Below are positions 1 to 7,454 of a stretch of 64,000 bases of DNA, piece by piece. Positions within the stretch are counted from its first letter, which is position 1, and each line of letters opens with the position of its first letter. Where the stretch lies: the NCBI RefSeq assembly GCF_001426925.1, contig NZ_LMFR01000010.1, positions 1-64,000 of the forward strand, read 5' to 3'. The stretch comes from Microbacterium sp. Root53. Its GTDB lineage: Bacteria > Actinomycetota > Actinomycetes > Actinomycetales > Microbacteriaceae. The notes below the pieces were generated by a model. The model made no database searches, was not told the origin of the DNA, and was given only the letters and a program-made list of their open reading frames with translations. Made by a program: the position numbers and the translations under genes.

Positions 1-224
1 ACTGCGACATCGACCACACGATCCCGTGGTCCAAGGACGGGCCCACCAGCGTGGACAACCTGGCGCACCTGTGCGAGCCGCATCACATGATGAAGCACCA
101 CTCGCCCTGGGACGTCGACCAGGTCGGCCGCGGCATCCTCCGGTACCGCAGCCCGGCCGGGTACGAGTACTTCGACAGCCCGTACCGCATCGAATACGCC
201 GGCGGCGGCGCACCACCCTTCTGA
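1..224 (+). CDS. HNH endonuclease (DUF222/13E12-type), C-terminal fragment
   Basis: The reading frame beginning at base 3 is open from the window edge and stops with TGA at 222-224, giving the last 73 residues. It carries an HNH core (CDIDHTIPWS, then NLAHLCEPHH and KHH), the layout of the C-terminal nuclease domain in DUF222/13E12 proteins. It ends in PPF, as does the full-length relative at 40112-41509, so the two are probably paralogues. The N-terminal DUF222 part lies outside the window. Family membership is clear; the substrate of these abundant actinobacterial proteins is not established. Confidence 0.85.
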   Translation, partial: CDIDHTIPWSKDGPTSVDNLAHLCEPHHMMKHHSPWDVDQVGRGILRYRSPAGYEYFDSPYRIEYAGGGAPPF

Positions 225-254
225 CCTTCGGCGCGGCTCGACGAGAATGGCGTC

Positions 255-728
255 ATGGGTGAACCGACGGTGCGCCGCGCGCGACAGGCGGATGTCGACG
301 CGGTCGTGGCGCTGCGTGCGGAGATGTTCGAGGCGATGGGCATCGCAGCGGGCGACGCCGCGTGGCGAGACCATGCCCGCGTGTGGTTCGAGGCCCGGAT
401 CGACGATCCGCGGTACTGCGTCGCCGTCGTCGAGGTGGACGGAGTCGTCGTGTCGTGCGCGCTGGGATCCCTCCGCGACGCGGCGCCGTCGCCGCATGCT
501 CCCGAGGGCGGAGACGTGCTGGTCAGCAACGTCTGCACGCTGCCGGCGGCGCGTGGCCAGGGGTATGCGCGCGCCGCGCTCGAGCACGTCATGAGGTGGG
601 CACGCTCCACCGGCGCCCGGCGCGCCGAGCTGTTCGCGACCGCGGCCGGGAGGGGGATGTACACCGCGGTCGGGTTCACGGAGACGCAGCAGTCCGCCAT
701 GCGGGCGCGCCTGCGCGAGTCAGGCTAG
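255..728 (+). CDS. GNAT-family N-acetyltransferase
   Basis: A 157-residue protein the length of a single GNAT domain. The acetyl-CoA pyrophosphate-binding motif is visible as ARGQGYAR around residue 100, preceded by the beta strand VLVSNVCTLP, and the C-terminal strand pair includes MYTAVGF. It should transfer an acetyl group from acetyl-CoA to an amine in the cytoplasm; the acceptor cannot be read from sequence. ATG is the start; a GAGAAT -10-like box at 243-248 lies only six bases before it, suggesting a leaderless mRNA. Its stop overlaps the stop region of the convergent kinase gene. Confidence 0.85.
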   Translation: MGEPTVRRARQADVDAVVALRAEMFEAMGIAAGDAAWRDHARVWFEARIDDPRYCVAVVEVDGVVVSCALGSLRDAAPSPHAPEGGDVLVSNVCTLPAARGQGYARAALEHVMRWARSTGARRAELFATAAGRGMYTAVGFTETQQSAMRARLRESG

Positions 729-2152
729 TCGTCGCCGTCTTCCTCGGCGTCCTTCTTGGCCTCCTCCTCGGCCTTCTTCTGCGCTTCCTCGGCCTTCTTG
801 GCGGCCTCTTCATCGGCCTTCTTCTGGGCCTCTTCCGCCTTCTTCTGCTCCTCCTCGGCCTTCTTCTGCTCCTCCTCGGCCTTCTTCTGCTCCTCCTCCG
901 TGAGGGGCTCGACGGGGGCCACGGGAACCTCGGTGGGCGTCTCGCTGGGCGTGACGACCGTGCGCTCGACCACGGCGGAGCGCTCCGGCGTCGGGGCGTC
1001 GGCCCCGCCGGCGGCCCAGATGCCCGCCGCGGCCAGGCCGGCGGCGACGGCCGCTCCGCCGATCAGCAGCGCCGCGGGGCGCACACGGCGCCGTGAGGGC
1101 GCGTCGGTGAACCGGCCGGCCGAGCTCGCGGCGGCCGGCACAGCGTCCGCGGGCGGCAGCACCGCGGTCGCGGCGTCGTCGCCGGAAGGCATCCGCATGG
1201 TCGCGGCGTCCGCTCCGGCAGCGAGGGGAACGGTCGCTGCGGTCCCGGTGTCGCCGGCCGCGATGAGCGGCGGCGCCGCCAATGCGGCGGCGACCGGGGG
1301 AGCGAGGCCCGGCTCGCGGGCGAGGGCCGCCGCGGAGCGCGCCACCTCGATCGCGGTGGGTCGCTCGGCCGGGTCGAGGGCGGTCATCCGGGTCAGCAGG
1401 CCCGCCCAGGGGGCCGGGACCGAATCGGGGATGACCGGGGGTGTCGACTGTCGGGCGGCGAGCGCCTCGACCGGGGTGGACCGCGGGAACGCGCGCTGCC
1501 CGGTGAGCGCCTCGAGGAGCACCAGTCCCAGCGAGTACACGTCCGACGCGGGCGTGGGGTCCGCGCCCCGCGCCTGCTCGGGGGACAGGTAGGCGGCGGT
1601 GCCGACCACCATCCCGGGCTTGGTCAGGCGGGCGCCGTCGAGCAGGTACGCGATGCCGAAGTCGGCGAGCTTCGCGCGGAACGCGCGGCCGGGCACGTTC
1701 GTCTGCGCCAGCAGGACGTTGGACGGCTTCACGTCGCGATGCACGATCCCCGCCGCGTGCACGACGTGCAGCGCCTCCGCGAGCTCGGCCGCCAGCTGGG
1801 TCGCGTCGACGGGGGACAGCGGCCCGTGCTCGAGTCGCGCGCTCAGCGTCGGGCCCTCGACGAACTCCATCACGAGGTAGTCCTGCCGCCCGGGCGCCAG
1901 CTGCGCGTCGAACAGCGTCACGAGCGACGGGTGGCTCAGCGAGGCGAGCACCGCGACCTCGCCGCGCGCGCGATCGATGGCCGAGGCGTCCTCGACGTCG
2001 GGGTGCACCATCTTGATCGCGACGGTCCGGCCCAGCGCGATGTCCTCCGCGCGGTACACGCGGCCCATCCCGCCGGTGCCGACGCACTCGCCCAGCCGGT
2101 AGCGGCCGTCGAGCAGCTGCTCGGTCGGGGTCTCGTCGGGGGTCTCGGTCAC
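725..2152 (-). CDS. Ser/Thr protein kinase with single membrane segment and Lys/Glu-rich repeat tail
   Basis: Pkn-type eukaryotic-like kinase of 475 residues. Kinase motifs are complete: glycine loop GTGGMGRVY (26-34), AIK lysine (K47), HRDVKPSN (138-145), DFG (164-166) and GTAAYLSPEQA (184-194). An Ala-rich linker follows, then one transmembrane segment, and the part expected outside the membrane is short and ends in tandem KAEEEQKK-type heptads of coiled-coil character rather than PASTA repeats. The GTG at 2152 is chosen because GAGGAGG (2160-2166) lies seven bases upstream. It is transcribed alone, converging on the GNAT gene. What it senses is unknown; lack of PASTA domains argues against a PknB role in muropeptide sensing. 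Confidence 0.92.
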   Translation of the reverse strand: MTETPDETPTEQLLDGRYRLGECVGTGGMGRVYRAEDIALGRTVAIKMVHPDVEDASAIDRARGEVAVLASLSHPSLVTLFDAQLAPGRQDYLVMEFVEGPTLSARLEHGPLSPVDATQLAAELAEALHVVHAAGIVHRDVKPSNVLLAQTNVPGRAFRAKLADFGIAYLLDGARLTKPGMVVGTAAYLSPEQARGADPTPASDVYSLGLVLLEALTGQRAFPRSTPVEALAARQSTPPVIPDSVPAPWAGLLTRMTALDPAERPTAIEVARSAAALAREPGLAPPVAAALAAPPLIAAGDTGTAATVPLAAGADAATMRMPSGDDAATAVLPPADAVPAAASSAGRFTDAPSRRRVRPAALLIGGAAVAAGLAAAGIWAAGGADAPTPERSAVVERTVVTPSETPTEVPVAPVEPLTEEEQKKAEEEQKKAEEEQKKAEEAQKKADEEAAKKAEEAQKKAEEEAKKDAEEDGDD

Positions 2153-2200
2153 GGGGATTCCTCCTCGCCGCACGTCGGGCCATGCGGCTTGCGGCCGAAT

Positions 2201-2467
2201 CTACCCGCTCGAACCTGGACGGTCGTCCGCCTTGACAGCCGTCTCCACGCCGCCCGCGTCCTCGTCCGGCACCCATCGCAGCAGGTCGCCGGGCTGGCAG
2301 TCGAGCACCTGGCACAGCGCGTCGAGCGTCGTGAACCGCACGGCCTTGGCGCGGCCGTTCTTCAACACCGCGAGATTGGCGGGCGTGATCCCGACGCGCT
2401 CGGCGAGCGTGCCGACCGCCATCTTGCGGCGAGCGAGCATGACGTCGACGTCGACGATGATCGGCAT
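2201..2467 (-). CDS. Small XRE-family helix-turn-helix regulator (YozG-like)
   Basis: An 88-residue protein almost wholly made of one XRE/Cro HTH domain: MLARRKMAVGTLAERVGITP forms the first helices, NLAVLKNGRAKAVRF the recognition region, and LCQVLDCQPGDLL closes the domain. Such short regulators are typically paired with DUF2975 membrane proteins, and here the ATG shares its A with the TGA stop of the DUF2975 gene, so the two are translationally coupled. It probably represses its own operon; an inverted repeat overlaps the upstream promoter. Whether the membrane partner tethers or modulates it is not known. Confidence 0.88.
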   Translation of the reverse strand: MPIIVDVDVMLARRKMAVGTLAERVGITPANLAVLKNGRAKAVRFTTLDALCQVLDCQPGDLLRWVPDEDAGGVETAVKADDRPGSSG

Positions 2468-2952
2468 CAGATCACCTCGTCCAGCTCCGACCGGAGCGCC
2501 CGCGCCTCGGCATCGCGGTCGATCGCCTGCTGCAGCAGCTGCCGCATCACCACGACCAGCAGCGCCACGCCTCCCGTGACGAGCGCCGCGCCGCACACCA
2601 GCGCGACGACGCCCGGCGCGACGTCGCCGGGCGCGAGCAGCACGGCGAGGACGAACGTGATCACCGCGTCGAACGCGATCGCGGCGATGATCACATCGAC
2701 CCAGCGGAACGCGCGGCGCGAGAACACCGAGCCGCGGCGCACCATGCCGAGCAGTCGCCATACGCACACGGCGCACACCTGCAGGCCGAGGATCCACAGG
2801 GCGGCGATCGTCACGAGCGCGATCCGCCCCCACAGCGCCTCGCCCTCCAAGTCGATCCACACGAGGGGCAGGATCACGGTCTGCACCACGAGCGACCCCG
2901 CGAGCGACAGCGCGATCACGAACTGCGACGCCAGCACCACGTACCTGCCCAT
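2467..2952 (-). CDS. DUF2975 membrane protein
   Basis: A 161-residue polytopic membrane protein with four hydrophobic stretches (about residues 3-30, 45-65, 82-105 and 115-140) and a charged C-terminal tail. It fits the DUF2975 family, whose genes characteristically precede a small XRE regulator, as seen here. The inner ATG at 2952 is chosen over the ATG at 2967 because AAGGAGG lies inside the longer form, five bases before this ATG. The family has no established biochemical role; the pairing suggests a membrane-linked transcription switch, which is inference. Confidence 0.85.
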   Translation of the reverse strand: MGRYVVLASQFVIALSLAGSLVVQTVILPLVWIDLEGEALWGRIALVTIAALWILGLQVCAVCVWRLLGMVRRGSVFSRRAFRWVDVIIAAIAFDAVITFVLAVLLAPGDVAPGVVALVCGAALVTGGVALLVVVMRQLLQQAIDRDAEARALRSELDEVI

Positions 2953-2981
2953 GCGGGCCTCCTTCATCGAACGACGAGAGA

Positions 2982-3010
2982 AATCTATCGTTTTTCGATA
3001 AGAGAGGCAA
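2982..3010 (-). promoter_or_regulatory. Promoter of the DUF2975-XRE operon with overlapping inverted repeat
   Basis: Read on the minus strand there is a -35-like TTGCCT (3005-3010) and, 17 bases on, a -10-like TAGATT (2982-2987). Between and overlapping them lies an AT-rich inverted repeat, TATCG-N5-CGATA (2986-3000), in an otherwise GC-rich neighbourhood. A repressor bound there would cover the -10 box; the XRE protein of the operon is the obvious candidate. Confidence 0.5.
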
Positions 3011-3019
3011 GTGGGTCGC

Positions 3020-3961
3020 TCAGATGAACGAGGGCACGTCGCGCCACGCGTCGGGGGCCTCGGCGACGCCGTCGCGCACGACGGTGCCCTCGATCAGCCC
3101 GTATGGCCGGTCGTCGGCGATGAACACCTCGTTGCGGTTCTCGAGCCCGAACCGCGCCAGATCGTACGCGAAGTGGTGCTTGTTCGGCATGGCGAAGCGG
3201 ATCTCCGCCAGCGCCGGGCAGGCCACGATGGCGGCCCGCCCCATCTCGAACAGCGTCTGCTGCAGCGCGAGCGAATGCACCTCGGCGAACTGCTCCAGCA
3301 GCGCCTGCACGACCGCCACGTACACCGCGTCGTAGTCGACGCCGTCGGCCACGGCCTCGGGCAGGTAGCGCCAGCGCGCCGTCACGGACGTCGCCATGAT
3401 CCGGTCGTCGGTCTCGGGCAGCGTCGTGTACTCGGTGCGCGGGTATCCGCGGAACTCGGACCCCGTCGACTTGAGCACCACGAGGTCCTTCACGCCGCCC
3501 GTGATGTGCGTGGCGCCGTCCGCGACCTGCACGGTGGCCAGGCGCGTGCCCTGGCCCTTGCGCACGAACGAGTGGTCGTGCGCCCGGCCGGCGACCGCGA
3601 TGCGCTCCCACTCGTGCTGCTCGGCCTGCCACAGGCCGCCCTCGATCCAGTCGAACGAGCCGGTGAAGTGCTCGGCCAGCAGGGTGAGGAAGCGCTCGGG
3701 CGATCCGACCCCGTGCTTCTTGGCGAGGGCGAAGATCGTGTTCTTCTGGGTGTCGGTGGCGACGATCTTCGAGTTGTCGCCCGTCAGGAACGACCCGGCG
3801 AGGGCCTCGCCGCGCAGCTGCGACGTGACGGTCAGGTCCTCGATCTCGTGGCGGTCGGTGTCCCGGGTGATGCGCACCAGCCGGTTCTCGGCCTTGCCGT
3901 ACTTGTTGGCGCCCAGGTGCACCGAGACATCCGGCGCGGCGGCTGCGGCGACGTCGGTCAC
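3020..3961 (-). CDS. pucL: Urate oxidase (factor-independent urate hydroxylase)
   Basis: A 313-residue cofactor-free uricase, converting urate plus O2 to 5-hydroxyisourate and H2O2. Conserved family segments are present: LGANKYGKAENRLVRI near the N-terminus, VATDTQKNTIFALAKKHG with the catalytic Thr, the central EFRGYPRTEYTTLPETDDR, and QTLFEMG with MPNKHHF near the C-terminus. Length matches the family (about 300). GTG at 3961 is preceded by GAGGGAG six bases upstream, inside the end of the HIU hydrolase gene; only two bases separate the genes. It is the last gene of a three-gene operon with the next two urate-pathway enzymes. Unlike Bacillus PucL it is not fused to OHCU decarboxylase. Confidence 0.95.
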   Translation of the reverse strand: MTDVAAAAAPDVSVHLGANKYGKAENRLVRITRDTDRHEIEDLTVTSQLRGEALAGSFLTGDNSKIVATDTQKNTIFALAKKHGVGSPERFLTLLAEHFTGSFDWIEGGLWQAEQHEWERIAVAGRAHDHSFVRKGQGTRLATVQVADGATHITGGVKDLVVLKSTGSEFRGYPRTEYTTLPETDDRIMATSVTARWRYLPEAVADGVDYDAVYVAVVQALLEQFAEVHSLALQQTLFEMGRAAIVACPALAEIRFAMPNKHHFAYDLARFGLENRNEVFIADDRPYGLIEGTVVRDGVAEAPDAWRDVPSFI

Positions 3962-3963
3962 GG

Positions 3964-4281
3964 TCAGCTCCCTCGGTAGGTGGAGTAGGCGAACGGGCTG
4001 AGCAGGATCGGCACGTGCAGGTGCCGCTGGTCGGCGACCGTGAACGCCACGGTGACGTGCGGGTAGAAGGTCTCGACGCCCGCTGCGGCGAAGTGCTCCC
4101 CGGTCTCGAAGCGCAGGGCGTATTCGCCGGGCTCGAGCACCTCGGGGCCGAGCCCCGCCCGGCCGTCCGCGTCGGTCTCCCCGGTCGCGATCACCTCGCC
4201 CGCGAGGCTCAGGGTGAGCCCCACGCCGGCGGCGGGGAGCCCGGATGTGGCGTCGAGAACGTGCGTGGTGAGCTGCGGCAT
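3964..4281 (-). CDS. uraH: 5-hydroxyisourate hydrolase (transthyretin-like)
   Basis: A 105-residue transthyretin-related protein that hydrolyses 5-hydroxyisourate to OHCU. The N-terminal signature LTTHVLDATSGLPA, the middle FYPHVTVAF and the C-terminal YRGS ending are the catalytic hallmarks of the family (His, Arg and the YRGS tetrapeptide). Two ATGs are adjacent; the second (4281) is chosen because GAGGAGG is four bases before it and only one base before the first (4284). It overlaps the stop of the OHCU decarboxylase gene, consistent with coupled translation. Confidence 0.93.
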   Translation of the reverse strand: MPQLTTHVLDATSGLPAAGVGLTLSLAGEVIATGETDADGRAGLGPEVLEPGEYALRFETGEHFAAAGVETFYPHVTVAFTVADQRHLHVPILLSPFAYSTYRGS

Positions 4282-4823
4282 CATGCCTCCTCGGCGAGGG
4301 CGGGGGTCCGGGCATCGGGCGGCGCCGGGTCGTCGAACGCACCGCGCAGGCGCAGCAGCGCGATCTGGGCGAGCTGCCCGGCGGCCTCGCGCCATTCGGT
4401 CTCGGGATCGTTGGTGAGGCGCCGCTCCAGCTCGGCGAGCATCTCCTCCGCAGCGCGGCCCGCGGCACGGATCAGGAACACGCGCCCGAATCGGCGCTCG
4501 TATTCCGCGTTGCCGGCCCGCAGGCGCTCGGCGACGTCCGCGCCAGCATGGGCCATGGCCGCCTGCTCGCGGCGCGAGTGGCGTGCGTCCGCGCCGGATC
4601 CGGCCGGCCGCTCGCCGATCCGGGGGTGGTGCGCGAGCGCCGCGTCCAGGTCCTCCTCGCTCCAGCCGGCGGCCAGCTCGGTCGCGCGCGCGGCGAGCGC
4701 GTCGACGGAGGAGTAGGGCCGCCCGGCGACGATCGCGGCGATCCAACGGGGCACGTCGGCCCACACACGCACGACGCCGGCGGCCTCATCGGCGGGGAGG
4801 CGGTCGAAGCGGGCAACGAGCAC
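4281..4823 (-). CDS. uraD: OHCU decarboxylase (2-oxo-4-hydroxy-4-carboxy-5-ureidoimidazoline decarboxylase)
   Basis: A 180-residue all-helical enzyme of the UraD family, producing S-allantoin from OHCU. The catalytic HPRIGERP is visible at about residues 66-73, followed by SRREQAAM and by EYERRFGRVFLIRAAGR, the conserved substrate-binding helix. It is the first gene of the urate operon. The GTG start at 4823 has no good ribosome site but sits six bases after a TAGCCT -10 box (4830-4835, minus strand), so the mRNA is probably leaderless. The GTGAAG palindrome at 4866-4883 lies about 50 bases upstream of the likely transcription start. Confidence 0.93.
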   Translation of the reverse strand: MLVARFDRLPADEAAGVVRVWADVPRWIAAIVAGRPYSSVDALAARATELAAGWSEEDLDAALAHHPRIGERPAGSGADARHSRREQAAMAHAGADVAERLRAGNAEYERRFGRVFLIRAAGRAAEEMLAELERRLTNDPETEWREAAGQLAQIALLRLRGAFDDPAPPDARTPALAEEA

Positions 4824-4865
4824 GGGGCCAGGCTAGCGCGGCGCGTGTTTCGCGACCGTTACGCC

Positions 4866-4883
4866 GTGAAGTCGGAGCTTCAC
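4866..4883. promoter_or_regulatory. Candidate purine-regulon operator, copy 1 (upstream of uraD-uraH-pucL)
   Basis: Perfect inverted repeat GTGAAG-N6-CTTCAC. It lies in the 77-base gap between the end of the XRE-cupin gene and the uraD start. Its centre is near -50 relative to the start point inferred from the TAGCCT -10 box at 4830-4835, a place more typical of an activator than of a simple repressor. The same palindrome recurs at 5613-5630 and, nearly intact, at 17652-17669. No T-run follows on either strand, so it is not a good terminator. Confidence 0.55.
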
Positions 4884-4900
4884 CCGTCGCCGTGGGTGGT

Positions 4901-5530
4901 TCAGCGGGCCGGATGGACGATGAGCCAGCGCGCGACGGCCGGCGCCGATCCCGTGTTGTGCAGTCGATGCGGCACGTCGCACGGGTAGCTGATGGTGTCG
5001 CCCGGGCGCAGCACCACGATCTCGTCGGTGAAGTCGATCGTGAGCTCGCCGGTCAGCACCTCGCCGACCTCGTAGCCCTCGTGGCGGAACAGCCGGTCCT
5101 TGCCGGTCGCGGTGCTGCCCGGCGGGTACACGGACTCGAAGTAGTCGATGCCGGGGCTGTCTCCGGGCGCGAGCCGGCGGAACGTGACTCCGCCTCCCAG
5201 CGGCAGGGGAGCGGCGTCCTCGGCTCGCGTGAGCGTGTAGCCGTGCGGCGCGTCGTCGTCGCCGTCGTCGGCCGGCCCGGGGCCGAACACGGTGGCGAGA
5301 GGCACGCCGAGCGCGTCGGTGATCGCGATGAGCCGCGACACGCTGGGCTGCATCACGCCCCGCTCGATCTGCGAGACGGCGCTCGTGGAGATCCCCAGGC
5401 GCCGCGCGAGCTCGGACACCGAGACGCCCGTGCGCGACCGCACGTCGCGCAGGCGACGGCCGACGTGACCCCGGGCGTCCTCGTCGCCGCGTCCGGATGC
5501 GGGCGCGGCATGCGGGTCGGTGACGGTCAC
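4901..5530 (-). CDS. XRE-cupin transcriptional regulator, probable purine-catabolism regulator
   Basis: A 209-residue two-domain regulator: XRE helix-turn-helix at about 24-79 (VSVSELARRLGISTSAVSQI) and a C-terminal Cupin_2 domain at about 135-205 (HEGYEVGEVLTGELTIDF, then LRPGDTISYP and PHRLHN). The cupin domain in this class usually binds a small effector. It is divergent from the permease operon and adjacent to the urate operon, so a purine intermediate is the likely signal (inference). The GTG start at 5530 is six bases after a TAGCAT -10 box (5537-5542, minus strand), again leaderless. It is the only specific regulator gene in the island and so the first candidate to bind the GTGAAG palindromes. 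Confidence 0.9.
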   Translation of the reverse strand: MTVTDPHAAPASGRGDEDARGHVGRRLRDVRSRTGVSVSELARRLGISTSAVSQIERGVMQPSVSRLIAITDALGVPLATVFGPGPADDGDDDAPHGYTLTRAEDAAPLPLGGGVTFRRLAPGDSPGIDYFESVYPPGSTATGKDRLFRHEGYEVGEVLTGELTIDFTDEIVVLRPGDTISYPCDVPHRLHNTGSAPAVARWLIVHPAR

Positions 5531-5574
5531 GCGGCCATGCTAACCGCCGCCCCCGCGCGGGACCGGCCGACGAT

Positions 5575-5588
5575 TTACGAGCCCGTAA
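5575..5588. promoter_or_regulatory. Palindrome TTACG-N4-CGTAA between divergent regulator and permease genes
   Basis: A perfect five-base-arm inverted repeat in the intergenic region, 45-58 bases before the regulator start. A half-site (GTTACG) lies just beside operator copy 1 at 4858-4863, and another (CGTAA) beside copy 3 at 17643-17647. It may be a second protein's site or an accessory element; evidence is only sequence symmetry and recurrence. Confidence 0.3.
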
Positions 5589-5609
5589 CAGGACGGACTC
5601 AGGGCGAAA

Positions 5610-5633
5610 AGTGTGAAGCGATAACTTCACACT
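5610..5633. promoter_or_regulatory. Candidate purine-regulon operator, copy 2 (upstream of permease operon)
   Basis: The longest copy: AGTGTGAAG and CTTCACACT form perfect nine-base arms around CGATAA, so all 18 core bases GTGAAGCGATAACTTCAC lie within a 24-base palindrome. It sits 78 bases before the NCS1 permease start and 80 bases before the divergent regulator start, where one protein could control both directions. Confidence 0.6.
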
Positions 5634-5710
5634 CATCCCTCGTCCGGAGAGAGCACCCCGCTCCGGAGCTCCGACCCCACCGATCTCCCCCGATCCGGAA
5701 AGGCTCCACC

Positions 5711-7444
5711 GTGACTCAGACCACACCGGCCGCCTCCGCGGCCCCCCTCACCAAACCGCAGGACGTCGTCGAGGCCGCCGGTCTCCCCACCGGCTCCGGC
5801 AACATGCGCCCGGGCTACGACCCGCGCCTCGCCAACGAGGACCTCGCGCCGCTGCGCAAGCAGAAGTGGACCTCGTACAACATCTTCGCGTTCTGGATGA
5901 GCGACGTGCACTCGGTCGGCGGCTACGTGACCGCCGGCTCGCTGTTCGCCCTCGGGATCGCCAGCTGGCAGGTGCTCGTGGCCCTGCTCGTGGGCATCGT
6001 GATCGTGCAGGTGTTCACCAACCTCGTGGCCAAGCCCAGCCAGCGCACGGGCGTGCCGTACCCCGTCGTGAACCGCTTCCTGTTCGGCATCAAGGGCGCC
6101 AACGTGCCCGCGATCATCCGCGGCGTCATCGCGATCGCCTGGTACGGCGTGCAGACCTACCTCGCGGCCGAGTCGCTCAACATCATCTTCCTCAAGTTCA
6201 TCCCCGGCAGCGCCGCGCTGCTCGAGCCGAGCTTCCTGGGGCTGCACGCGCTGGGCTGGATCTCGTACGCCATCCTGTGGGTCGCGCAGGCCGCCGTGTT
6301 CTGGAACGGCATGGAGGCCATCCGGCGGTTCATCGACTGGGCGGGCCCCGCCGTGTACGTCGTGATGATCGTGCTCGCCATCTACCTCGTCTCGCAGGCC
6401 GGATGGGAGAACATCAGCCTCGACCTGTCGAGCGGCGAGCCCCTCGACTTCTGGGCGTCGATCCCCGTCATGCTCACGGCCATCGCCATCGTGGTGTCGT
6501 ACTTCTCGGGCCCGATGCTGAACTTCGGCGACTTCGCGCGGTACGGCAAGTCGTTCCAGGCCGTCAAGCGCGGCAACATGTGGGGCCTGCCGGTCAACTT
6601 CCTGTTCTTCTCGATCCTGACCGTCATCACGGCCTCGGCCACCGTGCCGGTCTTCGGCGAGCTCATCACCGACCCGATCCACACGGTCGAGCGCATCGAC
6701 CACTGGTTCGCGATCCTGCTGGGCGGCCTGACGTTCGTCACCGCGACGGTCGGCATCAACATCGTCGCCAACTTCATCTCGCCCGCGTTCGACTTCTCGA
6801 ACGTCGCGCCCCATCGCATCAGCTGGCGGATGGGCGGCATGATCGCCGCGGTCGGCTCGGTCATCCTGACCCCGTGGAACTGGTACGGCAACGACCAGGC
6901 GATCCACTACTCGCTCGGCATCCTGGCCGCGCTGATCGGCCCGCTGTTCGGCATCCTGATCGCCGGCTACTACGTGATCGCGCGGCAGCGCATCCACGTG
7001 GACGACATGTACACGATGGACGAGGGCGCGCGGTACTGGTACCGCGGCGGCTACAACCCCAACGCCATGTGGGCCATCGTCGCGGCGGGCGTGCCGACCA
7101 TCGCGGTGGCGATCGTGCCGAAGTCGCTCGTGTTCGCCGGCGTGATCGACGCGGGCTGGGGCTCGATCAGCGACTTCAGCTGGTTCGTCGGGTGCGGCCT
7201 GGGCTTCGCGTTCCTGGTGCTGTTCGAGCGCCTGCACCCGCGCGTGCCGACGCTCGAGGGCGAGACCCGGGGCGTGTCGGACGGCACCGCTCCCGACGTG
7301 CTCGAGGGCTACCCCGACACCGCGACCGCCGCGATCGCCGTCGCCGAGGCGCAGGCCGCCGCAGCCGCGGGCGAGAGCGCCGCCGAGACCGATGCGGCCC
7401 AGGCCGCCGACCCCGTGCCCGCCGCCGCGGGCGCGAAGGAGTGA
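5711..7444 (+). CDS. NCS1-family permease (allantoin/purine-type)
   Basis: A 577-residue nucleobase:cation symporter-1 protein with about 12 membrane segments. The N-terminal NEDLAPL and WTSYNIFAFWMSDVHS segments and the following GVPYPVVNRFLFGIKGANVP loop are family hallmarks. It should import allantoin or a related purine derivative with Na+ or H+. GTG at 5711 is preceded by GGAAAGG (5697-5703) at seven bases. The C-terminal 60 residues are Ala-rich and low in complexity, outside the transporter core. It leads a run of seven plus-strand genes with overlaps or near-contacts (7444/7455, 8216-8219, 9553-9556, 10716/10721, 12307-12310, 13581-13584), so one operon is likely. Confidence 0.93.
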   Translation: MTQTTPAASAAPLTKPQDVVEAAGLPTGSGNMRPGYDPRLANEDLAPLRKQKWTSYNIFAFWMSDVHSVGGYVTAGSLFALGIASWQVLVALLVGIVIVQVFTNLVAKPSQRTGVPYPVVNRFLFGIKGANVPAIIRGVIAIAWYGVQTYLAAESLNIIFLKFIPGSAALLEPSFLGLHALGWISYAILWVAQAAVFWNGMEAIRRFIDWAGPAVYVVMIVLAIYLVSQAGWENISLDLSSGEPLDFWASIPVMLTAIAIVVSYFSGPMLNFGDFARYGKSFQAVKRGNMWGLPVNFLFFSILTVITASATVPVFGELITDPIHTVERIDHWFAILLGGLTFVTATVGINIVANFISPAFDFSNVAPHRISWRMGGMIAAVGSVILTPWNWYGNDQAIHYSLGILAALIGPLFGILIAGYYVIARQRIHVDDMYTMDEGARYWYRGGYNPNAMWAIVAAGVPTIAVAIVPKSLVFAGVIDAGWGSISDFSWFVGCGLGFAFLVLFERLHPRVPTLEGETRGVSDGTAPDVLEGYPDTATAAIAVAEAQAAAAAGESAAETDAAQAADPVPAAAGAKE

Positions 7445-7454
7445 CACCCGCAGC

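Noticed and set aside
4866..4883. GTGAAG palindrome as a terminator of the XRE-cupin gene
   Set aside because: The stem is only six base pairs with no T-run, and the same palindrome elsewhere lies upstream of genes.
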